NCBI RefSeq assembly: GCF_014297335.1
Contig: NZ_JACOQH010000003.1
Span: 297,413 to 361,412 of the forward strand
Source: Roseburia_D yibonii
GTDB lineage: Bacteria > Bacillota > Clostridia > Lachnospirales > Lachnospiraceae
DNA length: 64,000 nt
Direction of reading: 5' to 3'
The position numbers were made by a program, and so were the translations under genes. This document shows, in pieces, positions 9,078 to 16,581 of the stretch (position 1 is its first letter; each line of letters opens with the position of its first letter). Under the pieces are notes generated by a model. The model saw nothing but the letters and a program-made list of their open reading frames with translations. It searched no databases and was not told the origin of the DNA.

Positions 9078-10187
9078 TCAAACCACCAACTCACATATTT
9101 TTTCTATATCTTCTATACGAAGTTTTTCATAAAAAGGCAATACCAGAACCTTATCGGATAATGATCTGGCATATTCTAGCTTTTCTTGCCTGTATTTATT
9201 TTTAAAACATGCCTGATCGGAAGTCAACGGATAGAAATACTTCCTTGCATATATCTTTTTCTCCTTTAATCTATCATATAATCCATCTCTAGTCGCTCTA
9301 TAATCTTCCTCCACCACAATCGGAAAATATGCATAATTTTTCTGGCACTCTTTCCTCTCATCAAAGAATCTGATGCCTGGAACATCACTCAACAATTCGT
9401 AATATCGCTCATAACGGATTTTTCTCTCCTGTATCGCCGTGTCGATATGTTTTAAATTGCACAACCCCATGATCGCAGAAAACTCATTCATCTTTGCATT
9501 GGCTCCGACCGACACTACCAGTTCTTCTCCTCGTATTCCAAAGTTTTTCAGATTATATAATTTATCATATAATTTCGGATCCGAAAAAGTTACCGCTCCG
9601 CCTTCAATGGTATTGAATACCTTTGTCGCGTGAAAACTGAAAACGGATGCATCTCCATAATTTCCAATCCCTTTTCCTTTATAGGTAACACCAAACGCAT
9701 GCGCCGCATCGTAGATCACTTTTAAACTGTATTTATCTGCTATCCGCTGGATTTCTTCCACATTACAAATATTTCCGTATACATGCACCGGTACGATCGC
9801 AACTGTATTTTCTGTGATCAGCTCTTCGATCTTTGTTTCATCTATGGTTCCATCACTGAGTTTCACATCACAGAACACCGGCTTTAAACGGTTTCTCACG
9901 ATCGCATGCGTGGTAGATATGAATGTAAACGGTGTCGTGATAACTTCCGCGCCCTCCGGGAAATCCATTGCCTGAATTGCCATTTCAAGTGCCATATGTC
10001 CGTTTACCATAAGAGATATTTGCGGTACATCCAGATATTCTCTCAGTTCTTTCTCCAGTTCTTTATGATATTTTCCCATATTGGTGAGCCAATGGCTGTC
10101 CCATAGCGGTTTGATCGCTTCTATGTATTCTTCATACGTCGGCATCGACGACTGAGTTACATATATTTTTTCATTCTGTTTATCCAT
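9078..10187 (-). CDS. DegT/DnrJ/EryC1/StrS family sugar aminotransferase
   Basis: About 369 aa from ATG 10187, which overlaps the upstream stop by one base (TAATG) and so is translationally coupled. PLP-enzyme signs: NGHMALEMAIQAM near residue 60, IYDAAHAFGV (PLP-binding Asp) and FSFHATKVFNTIEGG with the Schiff-base Lys. Members transaminate NDP-4-keto (or 3-keto) sugars. It could supply the amino group of a nonulosonic-acid precursor (LegC/PseC role) or of another amino sugar made by this operon. The DegT-like protein at 16582 is more divergent, so this one is the better candidate for a conventional aminotransferase. Confidence 0.88.
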   Translation of the reverse strand: MDKQNEKIYVTQSSMPTYEEYIEAIKPLWDSHWLTNMGKYHKELEKELREYLDVPQISLMVNGHMALEMAIQAMDFPEGAEVITTPFTFISTTHAIVRNRLKPVFCDVKLSDGTIDETKIEELITENTVAIVPVHVYGNICNVEEIQRIADKYSLKVIYDAAHAFGVTYKGKGIGNYGDASVFSFHATKVFNTIEGGAVTFSDPKLYDKLYNLKNFGIRGEELVVSVGANAKMNEFSAIMGLCNLKHIDTAIQERKIRYERYYELLSDVPGIRFFDERKECQKNYAYFPIVVEEDYRATRDGLYDRLKEKKIYARKYFYPLTSDQACFKNKYRQEKLEYARSLSDKVLVLPFYEKLRIEDIEKICELVV

Positions 10188-11476
10188 TATTTTTCCTCTA
10201 AAACTTCTGCTTTTTGTATCAGTACCGGTTTTCCGGTCTGCCTGTAAAGCCACACGACCGAACTCAGATCTCCGTAATAGGCATCGCTGAACCCGATCGC
10301 CGTATACATATCCGGCGTGTCATCATAAATTCCTATTTTCTCTTCCAGAAACCATTTCTTTAATGTGATATAGGCTTCATATAATTCCGGGCGCATGGAC
10401 GCAATGGATGATTCCATCAACGGATGGGGGCGCCAGAGGAGAACTGCCTCTTTGCTGCCTTTAAAAAAGGTAAATACATCCTTCAGCTTCTCAATATATG
10501 CAGCACCGTTTTCCAACATCGCATTCAGGCTGGTGTTATACAAAATCACCTTTTTTCCTTTGCTTCTTTCCCGCCATTCTTGCGGTGCATCCACATTCTC
10601 CCGGTTTAACGCCCGTACCTTGTCAAATTTGGGCGATCCGAGCGGAAGCAGCTTGTCCTCAATCGGAAAATCCGGCGCCGCTTTCTTAAAGTACCGGATG
10701 TAGTCATCCTTTTCCGTTTCATTCTGGACAACAACATAATCCGCATATATTACACCGGTCGTCAGTGCGTAGTTTTCCGGTATTCCGTTTCCCTCCAGGA
10801 CAAAATACGGTACATAGACCAGTTTCTCTGTATACCGCTTCAGATTTTTGGAATAAAAAAACGGATGCACACTTGTCACATGATTTCCACCATCGTATGG
10901 ATTATGTATGAATACGATATCCGGCCGCCTTGCCTCAAAATCATACGAATCATACCCCGTCACCGGAATATAATCGGGATATTCCCCTCCCTCATAATGT
11001 TCTTCTCCAAGAGTTCCATCCGCTTTTTTGTCATAGTAGGGAATCGGTATGACATAGGCATCGCACGTCTCGTCCTCTCTTGCCGCCAGCCAGATACTTT
11101 CCAGCGAATCCCACATGGACGCTTTGTAGGGAAGAAAAACCGCTTCTAACTTGTCCGGTATCTCCTTTTGTGTATATTGTATCACGTTCTGCAAGATTTT
11201 TTCTGCCCGTTTTCCCAAGTCTTCTCTCTTTTTCATATCCTGTTCCACAGCAGTCATATAGATCAGTTCACAATAATCTTCCAGTCCGTGAACGCAATCG
11301 AATCCTTCACCATATACTGTCTCAATCTGCGTTCCAATATCTACCGCCATATTCTGGCAACGCGCAAAGGTATCCTGTAACTGCGCTTCCGCAATCACAT
11401 CTGTGATAATTTTCTGATTCTCGCTACAAAGTTCTTCCAGTTTTTTGAATATCTGCTTTCTTACTGTTCTACTCAT
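10187..11476 (-). CDS. CDP-glycerol glycerophosphotransferase-like protein
   Basis: About 429 aa from ATG 11476, behind AGGAAG and overlapping the upstream gene by 8 bases. The C-terminal half carries KVILYNTSLNAML, LLWRPHPLMESS near residue 345 and YGDLSSVVWLY near residue 405. This is the pattern of the TagB/TagF family: an Arg-Pro-His-Pro phosphate-binding element, then an Asp-(x)n-Ser-Ser element. These enzymes transfer polyol phosphate from CDP-polyol. With two cytidylyltransferases directly upstream, a phosphodiester-linked flagellar or surface decoration is a reasonable inference. No membrane helix is evident. Confidence 0.7.
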   Translation of the reverse strand: MSRTVRKQIFKKLEELCSENQKIITDVIAEAQLQDTFARCQNMAVDIGTQIETVYGEGFDCVHGLEDYCELIYMTAVEQDMKKREDLGKRAEKILQNVIQYTQKEIPDKLEAVFLPYKASMWDSLESIWLAAREDETCDAYVIPIPYYDKKADGTLGEEHYEGGEYPDYIPVTGYDSYDFEARRPDIVFIHNPYDGGNHVTSVHPFFYSKNLKRYTEKLVYVPYFVLEGNGIPENYALTTGVIYADYVVVQNETEKDDYIRYFKKAAPDFPIEDKLLPLGSPKFDKVRALNRENVDAPQEWRERSKGKKVILYNTSLNAMLENGAAYIEKLKDVFTFFKGSKEAVLLWRPHPLMESSIASMRPELYEAYITLKKWFLEEKIGIYDDTPDMYTAIGFSDAYYGDLSSVVWLYRQTGKPVLIQKAEVLEEK

Positions 11477-13556
11477 TGTTTCTTCCTGATTCCAAACGCA
11501 GCCTACTGTATACTGCTGCCGGCACAAATTTTTTTACCGCTTCCCAGTTATCCTCTTTGATCCATTTGCGTACCGCAGAAGCACTGATGATCCCTTGATC
11601 GGTCTCAATCCTTTTTATTTCCTCCACCTCAATTCCATAATTGGGCAGAATCCTTTTCATAGCTTCATTATACTGTCTGGTAACCGGATCCAAAAGTTCT
11701 TCCCCGACAAAACGCTTTGTAATCCCCAACTCCTTCGCCACATATTCTCCAAAAATCGTCAGATCATGTGCTGCGTCCAGGGTATCTTCTTTCTTTTCTT
11801 CTTTTTCAAAATATAGAGGCATCGTTGCATAGGATAATACAAATTCTCCTGAAGGCACAACGATCACATTTTCAAATTGTTCGGTTACCTGCTTCACCAT
11901 TGCAAAACGTTCTTCAAATCTGAAATCCGATTTATCTTCCTGCACCACAAAAATATAAAGATAATCCACTTTACTTCTTGCATGCTCGATCAGATAAAGA
12001 TGTCCTCTGGTCATTGGATTGCAATTCATAACAATGGCTCCCACCGAACTTCCTTTTTCAATCCTTTGACACTCTTTCACTTGTCTAATATATTTTTCTA
12101 ACTTTTTCTGCGCTTTTTCATCCAGTATAACTTTTCCCATTTGCAGACATTTGGGATCATCGCTTACTGTATCGTTTAGTAATGGCTCTAACCAATTTGC
12201 CATTGCATTAGCAATTTCAAAACATCCCTTTGCCGTTGCATGCATGGGTATATCCCAAAACCAGTCATCCTGCCGTTTTTTTATAATATCTGCTACTGGC
12301 AGATCACTCTGATAATCTGGCTTTTTTTCCATCAGGCGATCAATCAGAATTACAATATCATTTTCCATCAACGTTAGACTTTGTATCATTTCCTCATAAA
12401 GCATGCTATGGTGTAAGGGATACATGATACACTCCACGGCGTAATCTTTCTCCTTCAGTTTTTCCGCCAAAATACATCCAATACTTTCTTCTTCCCTAAG
12501 AACGCAATAGCTCATTGCTATACACGGGCCTATAATGTAAATGTGATGTTTTCCATTTCCATAATTTTTTGTTTCTATGCTTTTTCCCCGCACATAAAAT
12601 TCTTTTGAATTTTGTTTTCTCACATTCTGCGCATCCAACCACGCCTCCCAGTCAATCTTTTCCCCTATAATTCTTTTAATCTGGCTTCTGCCCACAATAT
12701 CATCCCAGCATCTTTTCTCCAGCGGAAATACTCTATGCATACGTCGAATTTCTTCGCCTGATGTCTTGCTTCGACTTTCCGTAGGAAAATACATCGTCTG
12801 CACTTTTACATTTTTATTTTTAAGATCCTTTTTTATTTTTTCCGTCAAAAAAGAGTGTTTATTCTGACCTACTTTCATTACAAATTTCCAATTCGAAAGA
12901 AGCTTATCCGATGCATATTCCCTAAAATGCTCTGCACCCTCTGCATAAATTGTCATCCTGCCATGTGCAGAATCATTCAACGTTCTGTTCTTGGCAGGAA
13001 AAAGCAGTTCCCATTTCTCTCCTTCGCAAAAATATGGAATATCATACATATCCAAAATATTTGAAAAAATATATGCCCACTCATTGCACTCATCAATACA
13101 TACACTTTTTACCCGCGGATATGCCTCTTCAAAAAATAATAACGTGTCCTTTTCCTGTAATTCCATGAGCGCAATATCAATATAAAAAGTACTCAGCCCC
13201 TTCTCATATTCATATGCAAAATAAAGCAGTTGTCCCTGCTCATCAAACACCGGAATAAAGGCCTGTTTCCTTATGCCCCGTTCTTCTAATTGTTTCAGCA
13301 ATACATGTAGATGTTCCCAGATCTGAGCGTCATCCTTTTTATGCACATATTTTTCCGTAATAATATACTCATCCCTGCCAGATGATGCCGTATGTAATAA
13401 CGTCTGATAATTCAGATAGCCATAATAGGCACCCGCATCGTAAACCAGGATCATATCATCCGTGTGGCCTTTCTGGCAAAAATATGAAAACAACCAGCCT
13501 CTGTCCAGCTCACTCTTTTCCATGCAGTAAACTTCTGTATCCCAAAATCGTATCAT
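11469..13556 (-). CDS. large CitC-like nucleotidyltransferase with N-terminal extension
   Basis: 695 aa, ATG behind AGGAGAAG. The last ~200 residues resemble [citrate (pro-3S)-lyase] ligase and related adenylyl/cytidylyltransferases: NPMTRGHLYLIEHA near residue 515 (variant H-x-G-H nucleotide-binding loop) and ISASAVRKWI near residue 660 (I-S-x-S/T-x-x-R motif). The middle (~residues 335-460) has IYIIGPCIA and later LPVADI, reminiscent of an SGNH-type domain. The N-terminal ~200 residues are unassigned. No citrate lyase genes are nearby, so citrate-lyase activation is unlikely. It more probably activates a phosphate compound with a nucleotide for the CDP-dependent transferase next to it. Confidence 0.7.
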   Translation of the reverse strand: MIRFWDTEVYCMEKSELDRGWLFSYFCQKGHTDDMILVYDAGAYYGYLNYQTLLHTASSGRDEYIITEKYVHKKDDAQIWEHLHVLLKQLEERGIRKQAFIPVFDEQGQLLYFAYEYEKGLSTFYIDIALMELQEKDTLLFFEEAYPRVKSVCIDECNEWAYIFSNILDMYDIPYFCEGEKWELLFPAKNRTLNDSAHGRMTIYAEGAEHFREYASDKLLSNWKFVMKVGQNKHSFLTEKIKKDLKNKNVKVQTMYFPTESRSKTSGEEIRRMHRVFPLEKRCWDDIVGRSQIKRIIGEKIDWEAWLDAQNVRKQNSKEFYVRGKSIETKNYGNGKHHIYIIGPCIAMSYCVLREEESIGCILAEKLKEKDYAVECIMYPLHHSMLYEEMIQSLTLMENDIVILIDRLMEKKPDYQSDLPVADIIKKRQDDWFWDIPMHATAKGCFEIANAMANWLEPLLNDTVSDDPKCLQMGKVILDEKAQKKLEKYIRQVKECQRIEKGSSVGAIVMNCNPMTRGHLYLIEHARSKVDYLYIFVVQEDKSDFRFEERFAMVKQVTEQFENVIVVPSGEFVLSYATMPLYFEKEEKKEDTLDAAHDLTIFGEYVAKELGITKRFVGEELLDPVTRQYNEAMKRILPNYGIEVEEIKRIETDQGIISASAVRKWIKEDNWEAVKKFVPAAVYSRLRLESGRNNE

Positions 13557-13567
13557 CTCATCTTCTC

Positions 13568-14278
13568 CTACTTGATCCAGTCTTCCCGTTCCATCTTTAA
13601 CAGTGCCTTAAACAGCTCCAAATCATCTACCGTCGTGACTTTTATATTTTTCTCCGATCCATAGGAAAAATATAATTTCTCGCCCAGCCGCAGCATCAGC
13701 GTATTGATATAGACCTCTCCCTTGATCCCTCTGCGCTCTGCCTCTTCGTATGCCCAAAGAGCCTTACCATACAGATACGCCTGCGGGGTCTGCACACGCA
13801 TGATCTCTGTACGCGCAATGCCTTCCTGACCGGATATCCCATCTTCGGTTCGAACGATCGTCTCCTGACACCGGACCGCGCTGAGTCCCGATCCCTTCTG
13901 TCTGCATTTTACAATGGCATCCGTGATCACTTCCGCCGGAAGAAACGGACGCACCGCGTCATGCACCAGGATCACATCCTTTTCGCCACATACTTCCCTT
14001 AACGCTTCGATCCCATTTCTGGTGGATTCCTGTCCGTCGCCGCCTCCACTGACGATCCATTTCAATTTTGTAATGCCATATTGTCTGGCATACGCCCGCA
14101 GCACTTCGTGCCAGCCGTCAATACACACCACCGCTATCTCATCAATATCCGGATGTTTCTCAAAATTTTCCAGTGTATAGACGATCAGCGGTTTTTCGTA
14201 AACATTCATAAACTGTTTTGGTATATCCTGTGCTGTCCTGCTTCCGTGTCCGCCTGCCAGTATCAGTGCCACATTCAT
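13568..14278 (-). CDS. IspD/TarI-type cytidylyltransferase, copy 1
   Basis: 236 aa. The CTP-binding loop reads ILAGGHGSRTAQDIPKQF, a good match to the family pattern G-x-G-x-R...P-K-Q. VHDAVRPF near residue 105 supplies the metal-binding Asp and Arg, and VQTPQAY follows near residue 165. Family members make CDP-methylerythritol (IspD) or CDP-ribitol (TarI/Bcs1). The operon context next to a CDP-glycerol-type transferase favours a polyol phosphate or similar rather than isoprenoid synthesis. A paralogue lies 5 bases upstream. Confidence 0.85.
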   Translation of the reverse strand: MNVALILAGGHGSRTAQDIPKQFMNVYEKPLIVYTLENFEKHPDIDEIAVVCIDGWHEVLRAYARQYGITKLKWIVSGGGDGQESTRNGIEALREVCGEKDVILVHDAVRPFLPAEVITDAIVKCRQKGSGLSAVRCQETIVRTEDGISGQEGIARTEIMRVQTPQAYLYGKALWAYEEAERRGIKGEVYINTLMLRLGEKLYFSYGSEKNIKVTTVDDLELFKALLKMEREDWIK

Positions 14279-14283
14279 GACTC

Positions 14284-15006
14284 TTACCGTTCCTTTCTTT
14301 CGTTCTCTTCCTGATGTTTCATACGGTATAACGCCTTAAACATTTCCACGTCCTCTGTGCGGTTGATCTTCAAATTCAGATCCGACCCCGCAGAGAAACT
14401 GACTTTTTCTCCGAGATTTGTCAACATGGAACTGTTGTCCCATGCTCCAAGGCAGTTTTTCCCGACCGCCTCATTGTGCTTTTCCCAGATATACGCAAAG
14501 TCAAACGCCTGTGGCGTCTGCACTTTCATGATCTCATACCGGTTGATCGACTGATATCCTTCTTTTCCATCCGGCGAATGCATGATCGTATCCATGATGT
14601 AGGTCGCCGCCACACCCATTCCTTTTTTCCTGCACACCTTGATACTGTCCGTTATGAGTTCTTCCGATACCATCGGACGGATCGCGTCATGTACCACGAC
14701 AATATCTCCCGCTCCCATGCGGTCTTTTAAGAGCTGCAACCCGTGATAGGTAGACTCCTGCGCGTCTTTTCCCCCGGGAATGATCTCCTTTAGCTTTGTG
14801 ATATTAAACTGTTTTCCATATACCCGCACCATCTCCTGCCAGCCATCCAGGCAGGTGACAATGATCTCATCGATATCCGGATGATTCTGAAAGATTTCCA
14901 GAGTGTAAATAATGACCGGTTTATTGTTTACATTCACAAACTGTTTTGGTATGTCCATATGAAAACGCGGATCCAGTCCTCCCGCCAAAATCAACGCTGT
15001 ATTCAT
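14284..15006 (-). CDS. IspD/TarI-type cytidylyltransferase, copy 2 (first gene of operon)
   Basis: 240 aa, starting 7-8 bases after a GAGGGGG site. It is plainly a paralogue of the neighbour: DIPKQF, HPDIDEI, DGW, ITKLK, VHDAIRP and VQTPQAF line up in order. Its loop, however, reads ILAGGLDPRFHMDIPKQF, so the second Gly of G-x-G-x-R is replaced by Asp. Either the enzyme tolerates this or the two copies form a heteromer. As the first gene after the leader it marks the 5' end of the minus operon. Confidence 0.85.
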   Translation of the reverse strand: MNTALILAGGLDPRFHMDIPKQFVNVNNKPVIIYTLEIFQNHPDIDEIIVTCLDGWQEMVRVYGKQFNITKLKEIIPGGKDAQESTYHGLQLLKDRMGAGDIVVVHDAIRPMVSEELITDSIKVCRKKGMGVAATYIMDTIMHSPDGKEGYQSINRYEIMKVQTPQAFDFAYIWEKHNEAVGKNCLGAWDNSSMLTNLGEKVSFSAGSDLNLKINRTEDVEMFKALYRMKHQEENERKER

Positions 15007-15211
15007 CTTCTGTCCCCCTCACTCAATCAAAAAAGGACTTTCGCACTACGCAAAAAGTCCCCTTCTTTTGTTTCTTCAAGCGCCGCCAATTCCATTTGAC
15101 CCAGCATTAAATTTTATATTTTATATATCGGCCGATTGTTCGTTTTTCCTAACCTCTGGCTAAGACAAGGTTTCTTCCATAAATATATAACTTGTCCCGC
15201 TGCTTATTACA
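15007..15211 (-). other. untranslated leader of the minus glycan operon
   Basis: About 200 nt without a plausible gene lie between the promoter and the first start codon. On the minus strand it contains an ACAAG...CTTGT arm pair, an imperfect hairpin (CTTAGCC-AGA-GGTTAGG), a perfect 10-bp palindrome ATCGGCCGAT (15127-15136) and finally a terminator-like hairpin. A long structured leader before a ~15-kb polysaccharide-type operon suggests attenuation or processive antitermination; no specific factor can be named from sequence. Confidence 0.5.
15029..15060 (-). terminator. intrinsic terminator-like hairpin inside the operon leader
   Basis: On the minus strand GGACTTT and AAAGTCC form a 7-bp stem around a 12-nt loop, followed at once by six T. 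It lies only about 22 bases before the first start codon and downstream of the promoter at 15212-15240, so it would stop transcription before the operon unless overridden. Confidence 0.6.
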
Positions 15212-15240
15212 ATTATACCCTTATTGCACCTGTTACTCAA
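15212..15240 (-). promoter_or_regulatory. sigma-A promoter of the minus glycan operon
   Basis: On the minus strand TTGAGT (15240-15235), a 17-base spacer, and a perfect TATAAT (15217-15212). Transcription would start near 15205 and run into 14284-15006 and the genes beyond. Confidence 0.65.
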
Positions 15241-15290
15241 TCCTTTTCTTATAAGTCAACTCAGCAATCAGCAGCTAAGCTTTGACCCTT

Positions 15291-15323
15291 AAAGGGGCAC
15301 CCTGTAATCAGGATACCCCCTTT
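15291..15323 (-). terminator. hairpin after the PtmE-like gene
   Basis: AAAGGGG (15291-15297) pairs with the CCCCTTT part of CCCCCTTT, with an inner ACCCTG/CAGG helix. It lies 5 bases beyond the stop of the 15328-16404 gene. The T tract after the minus-strand stem is short (TTT), so termination may be partial. It separates the PtmE-like transcript from the next operon. Confidence 0.5.
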
Positions 15324-15327
15324 GCAT

Positions 15328-16404
15328 TTACTCCGATTTCAAATTCAATTTTTTCTCCATCCGGCGCATTTCTTCGAATTCGCCCATATCCAGGAAGGAA
15401 TCCTCGCTGATTGGATACATTCCAACCTGTTTTCCCTCTTGTATAAGTAAATCTGTCAGATCTGTCATATGAAAAAATGTATCTTCCGGTATCTTCTGTA
15501 ACAGGTCCGGATTCAATACATACATTCCTGTATTTACAAAATAGGATAGTTTGGGTTTTTCCTCCATAGAAATAACAGTACCATTTTCCTTTGAATGGAT
15601 CACTCCATATGGAACCACAATATTTTTTAACGCCGATACTATTGTGATCGCATTGCCGGACTCTTTATGATATTTGTAAATATCCGCATAATCAGCATGA
15701 ATCAGGATATCACAATTTGTCACAATGATAGGGCATTCAAACTCTGTATCGATCAGCCGCAGACTTCCTGCCGTTCCAAGAGGCTTGTCCTCTTCCACAT
15801 ATTGAATGGAGTACTCCTTCGCCAGATCTGCAAAATAAGACTTGATCATGCTCTTTTTATAATTAACCGTAGCATAAAAATCTGCAACTCCATATTCCAC
15901 AAATTTGTCAATGATACGTTCCATGATTGGAATATCCCCTATTGGTATCAACGGTTTGGGCAGAATTTTCGTATATGGGTAAAGCCTGGTTCCCTTTCCG
16001 CCCGCCATCACTACGACCGGAACCTCCCGTAACGTTTTCATGTCACGTTTTTCCATCTCTGTCACATCTTCACGATCCAGTATGATATCTGTGACTTTAC
16101 CTTCTGCGTCCAAGACCGGAAGTGCCTTCACCTGCACTTTTTTCATATAATCCTGTGCCTGCGATTCCTCGCCGCGATATACAATCTTTGGATCCTTATT
16201 CATGATATCTGCCACTGCCACATCTAATTTTCCGGATCTTATGATCCATCGACGGATATCGCCATCCGTAACCGTTCCCTGCAGCCTGCCACTCTTATCT
16301 GCAATAAACAAGATCCCATGTGCATTAGCATCTATCTTTTCCATCGCTTCTACTATATGTAATGTACTTTCCCCCAGGAACTGAATCAATTGCTCTTTCC
16401 TCAT
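15328..16404 (-). CDS. CBS-domain sugar-1-phosphate nucleotidyltransferase (PtmE-like)
   Basis: 358 aa, ATG after GGGAGATAAACGAT. Residues ~1-115 are a CBS pair (GTVTDGDIRRWI and ALPVLDAEGKVTDII). Residues ~125-355 are a nucleotidyltransferase with VVVMAGGKGTRLYPYTKILPKP, the classic G-x-G-x-R...P-K-P loop (quoted here as short parts: AGGKGTRLYP and KILPKP). The CBS-plus-transferase layout matches Campylobacter PtmE, the glucosamine-1-phosphate guanylyltransferase that starts the GDP-sugar route to legionaminic acid. It is divergent from the nonulosonic-acid operon, which supports that role. Which nucleotide is used cannot be read directly. Confidence 0.82.
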   Translation of the reverse strand: MRKEQLIQFLGESTLHIVEAMEKIDANAHGILFIADKSGRLQGTVTDGDIRRWIIRSGKLDVAVADIMNKDPKIVYRGEESQAQDYMKKVQVKALPVLDAEGKVTDIILDREDVTEMEKRDMKTLREVPVVVMAGGKGTRLYPYTKILPKPLIPIGDIPIMERIIDKFVEYGVADFYATVNYKKSMIKSYFADLAKEYSIQYVEEDKPLGTAGSLRLIDTEFECPIIVTNCDILIHADYADIYKYHKESGNAITIVSALKNIVVPYGVIHSKENGTVISMEEKPKLSYFVNTGMYVLNPDLLQKIPEDTFFHMTDLTDLLIQEGKQVGMYPISEDSFLDMGEFEEMRRMEKKLNLKSE

Positions 16405-16509
16405 ATCGTTTATCTCCCGTTTAAAGTTTTCCTAATTCTTATTTTAAACCAGTAATATAGCAAAAGCAATGATAACAATTTTCAGATAACAATTTTTTCC
16501 TTCACTCCC

Positions 16510-16538
16510 TTGAATGTTGCGAACTTTTCCTCTACAAT
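16510..16538 (+). promoter_or_regulatory. sigma-A promoter of the nonulosonic-acid operon
   Basis: TTGAAT (16510-16515), 17-base spacer, TACAAT (16533-16538), 43 bases before the ATG at 16582. A TATAAT at 16550-16555 lacks a good -35 partner and is the weaker alternative. Confidence 0.5.
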
Positions 16539-16581
16539 AGACTTCAGTATATAATCATCATTTTTACCCGGAGATGACAAA

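Noticed and set aside
11080..11406. Several 70-110 aa open frames antisense to the CDP-transferase-like gene
   Set aside because: All fall inside a well-supported gene, with Ser/Pro/Phe-rich translations typical of reverse-strand shadows.
11469..13556. Naming this gene citC
   Set aside because: Only the C-terminal part resembles CitC, and no citrate lyase subunits are nearby.
15127..15136. ATCGGCCGAT as a dedicated repressor operator
   Set aside because: A single 10-bp palindrome downstream of the start site is weak evidence; recorded only as part of the leader.
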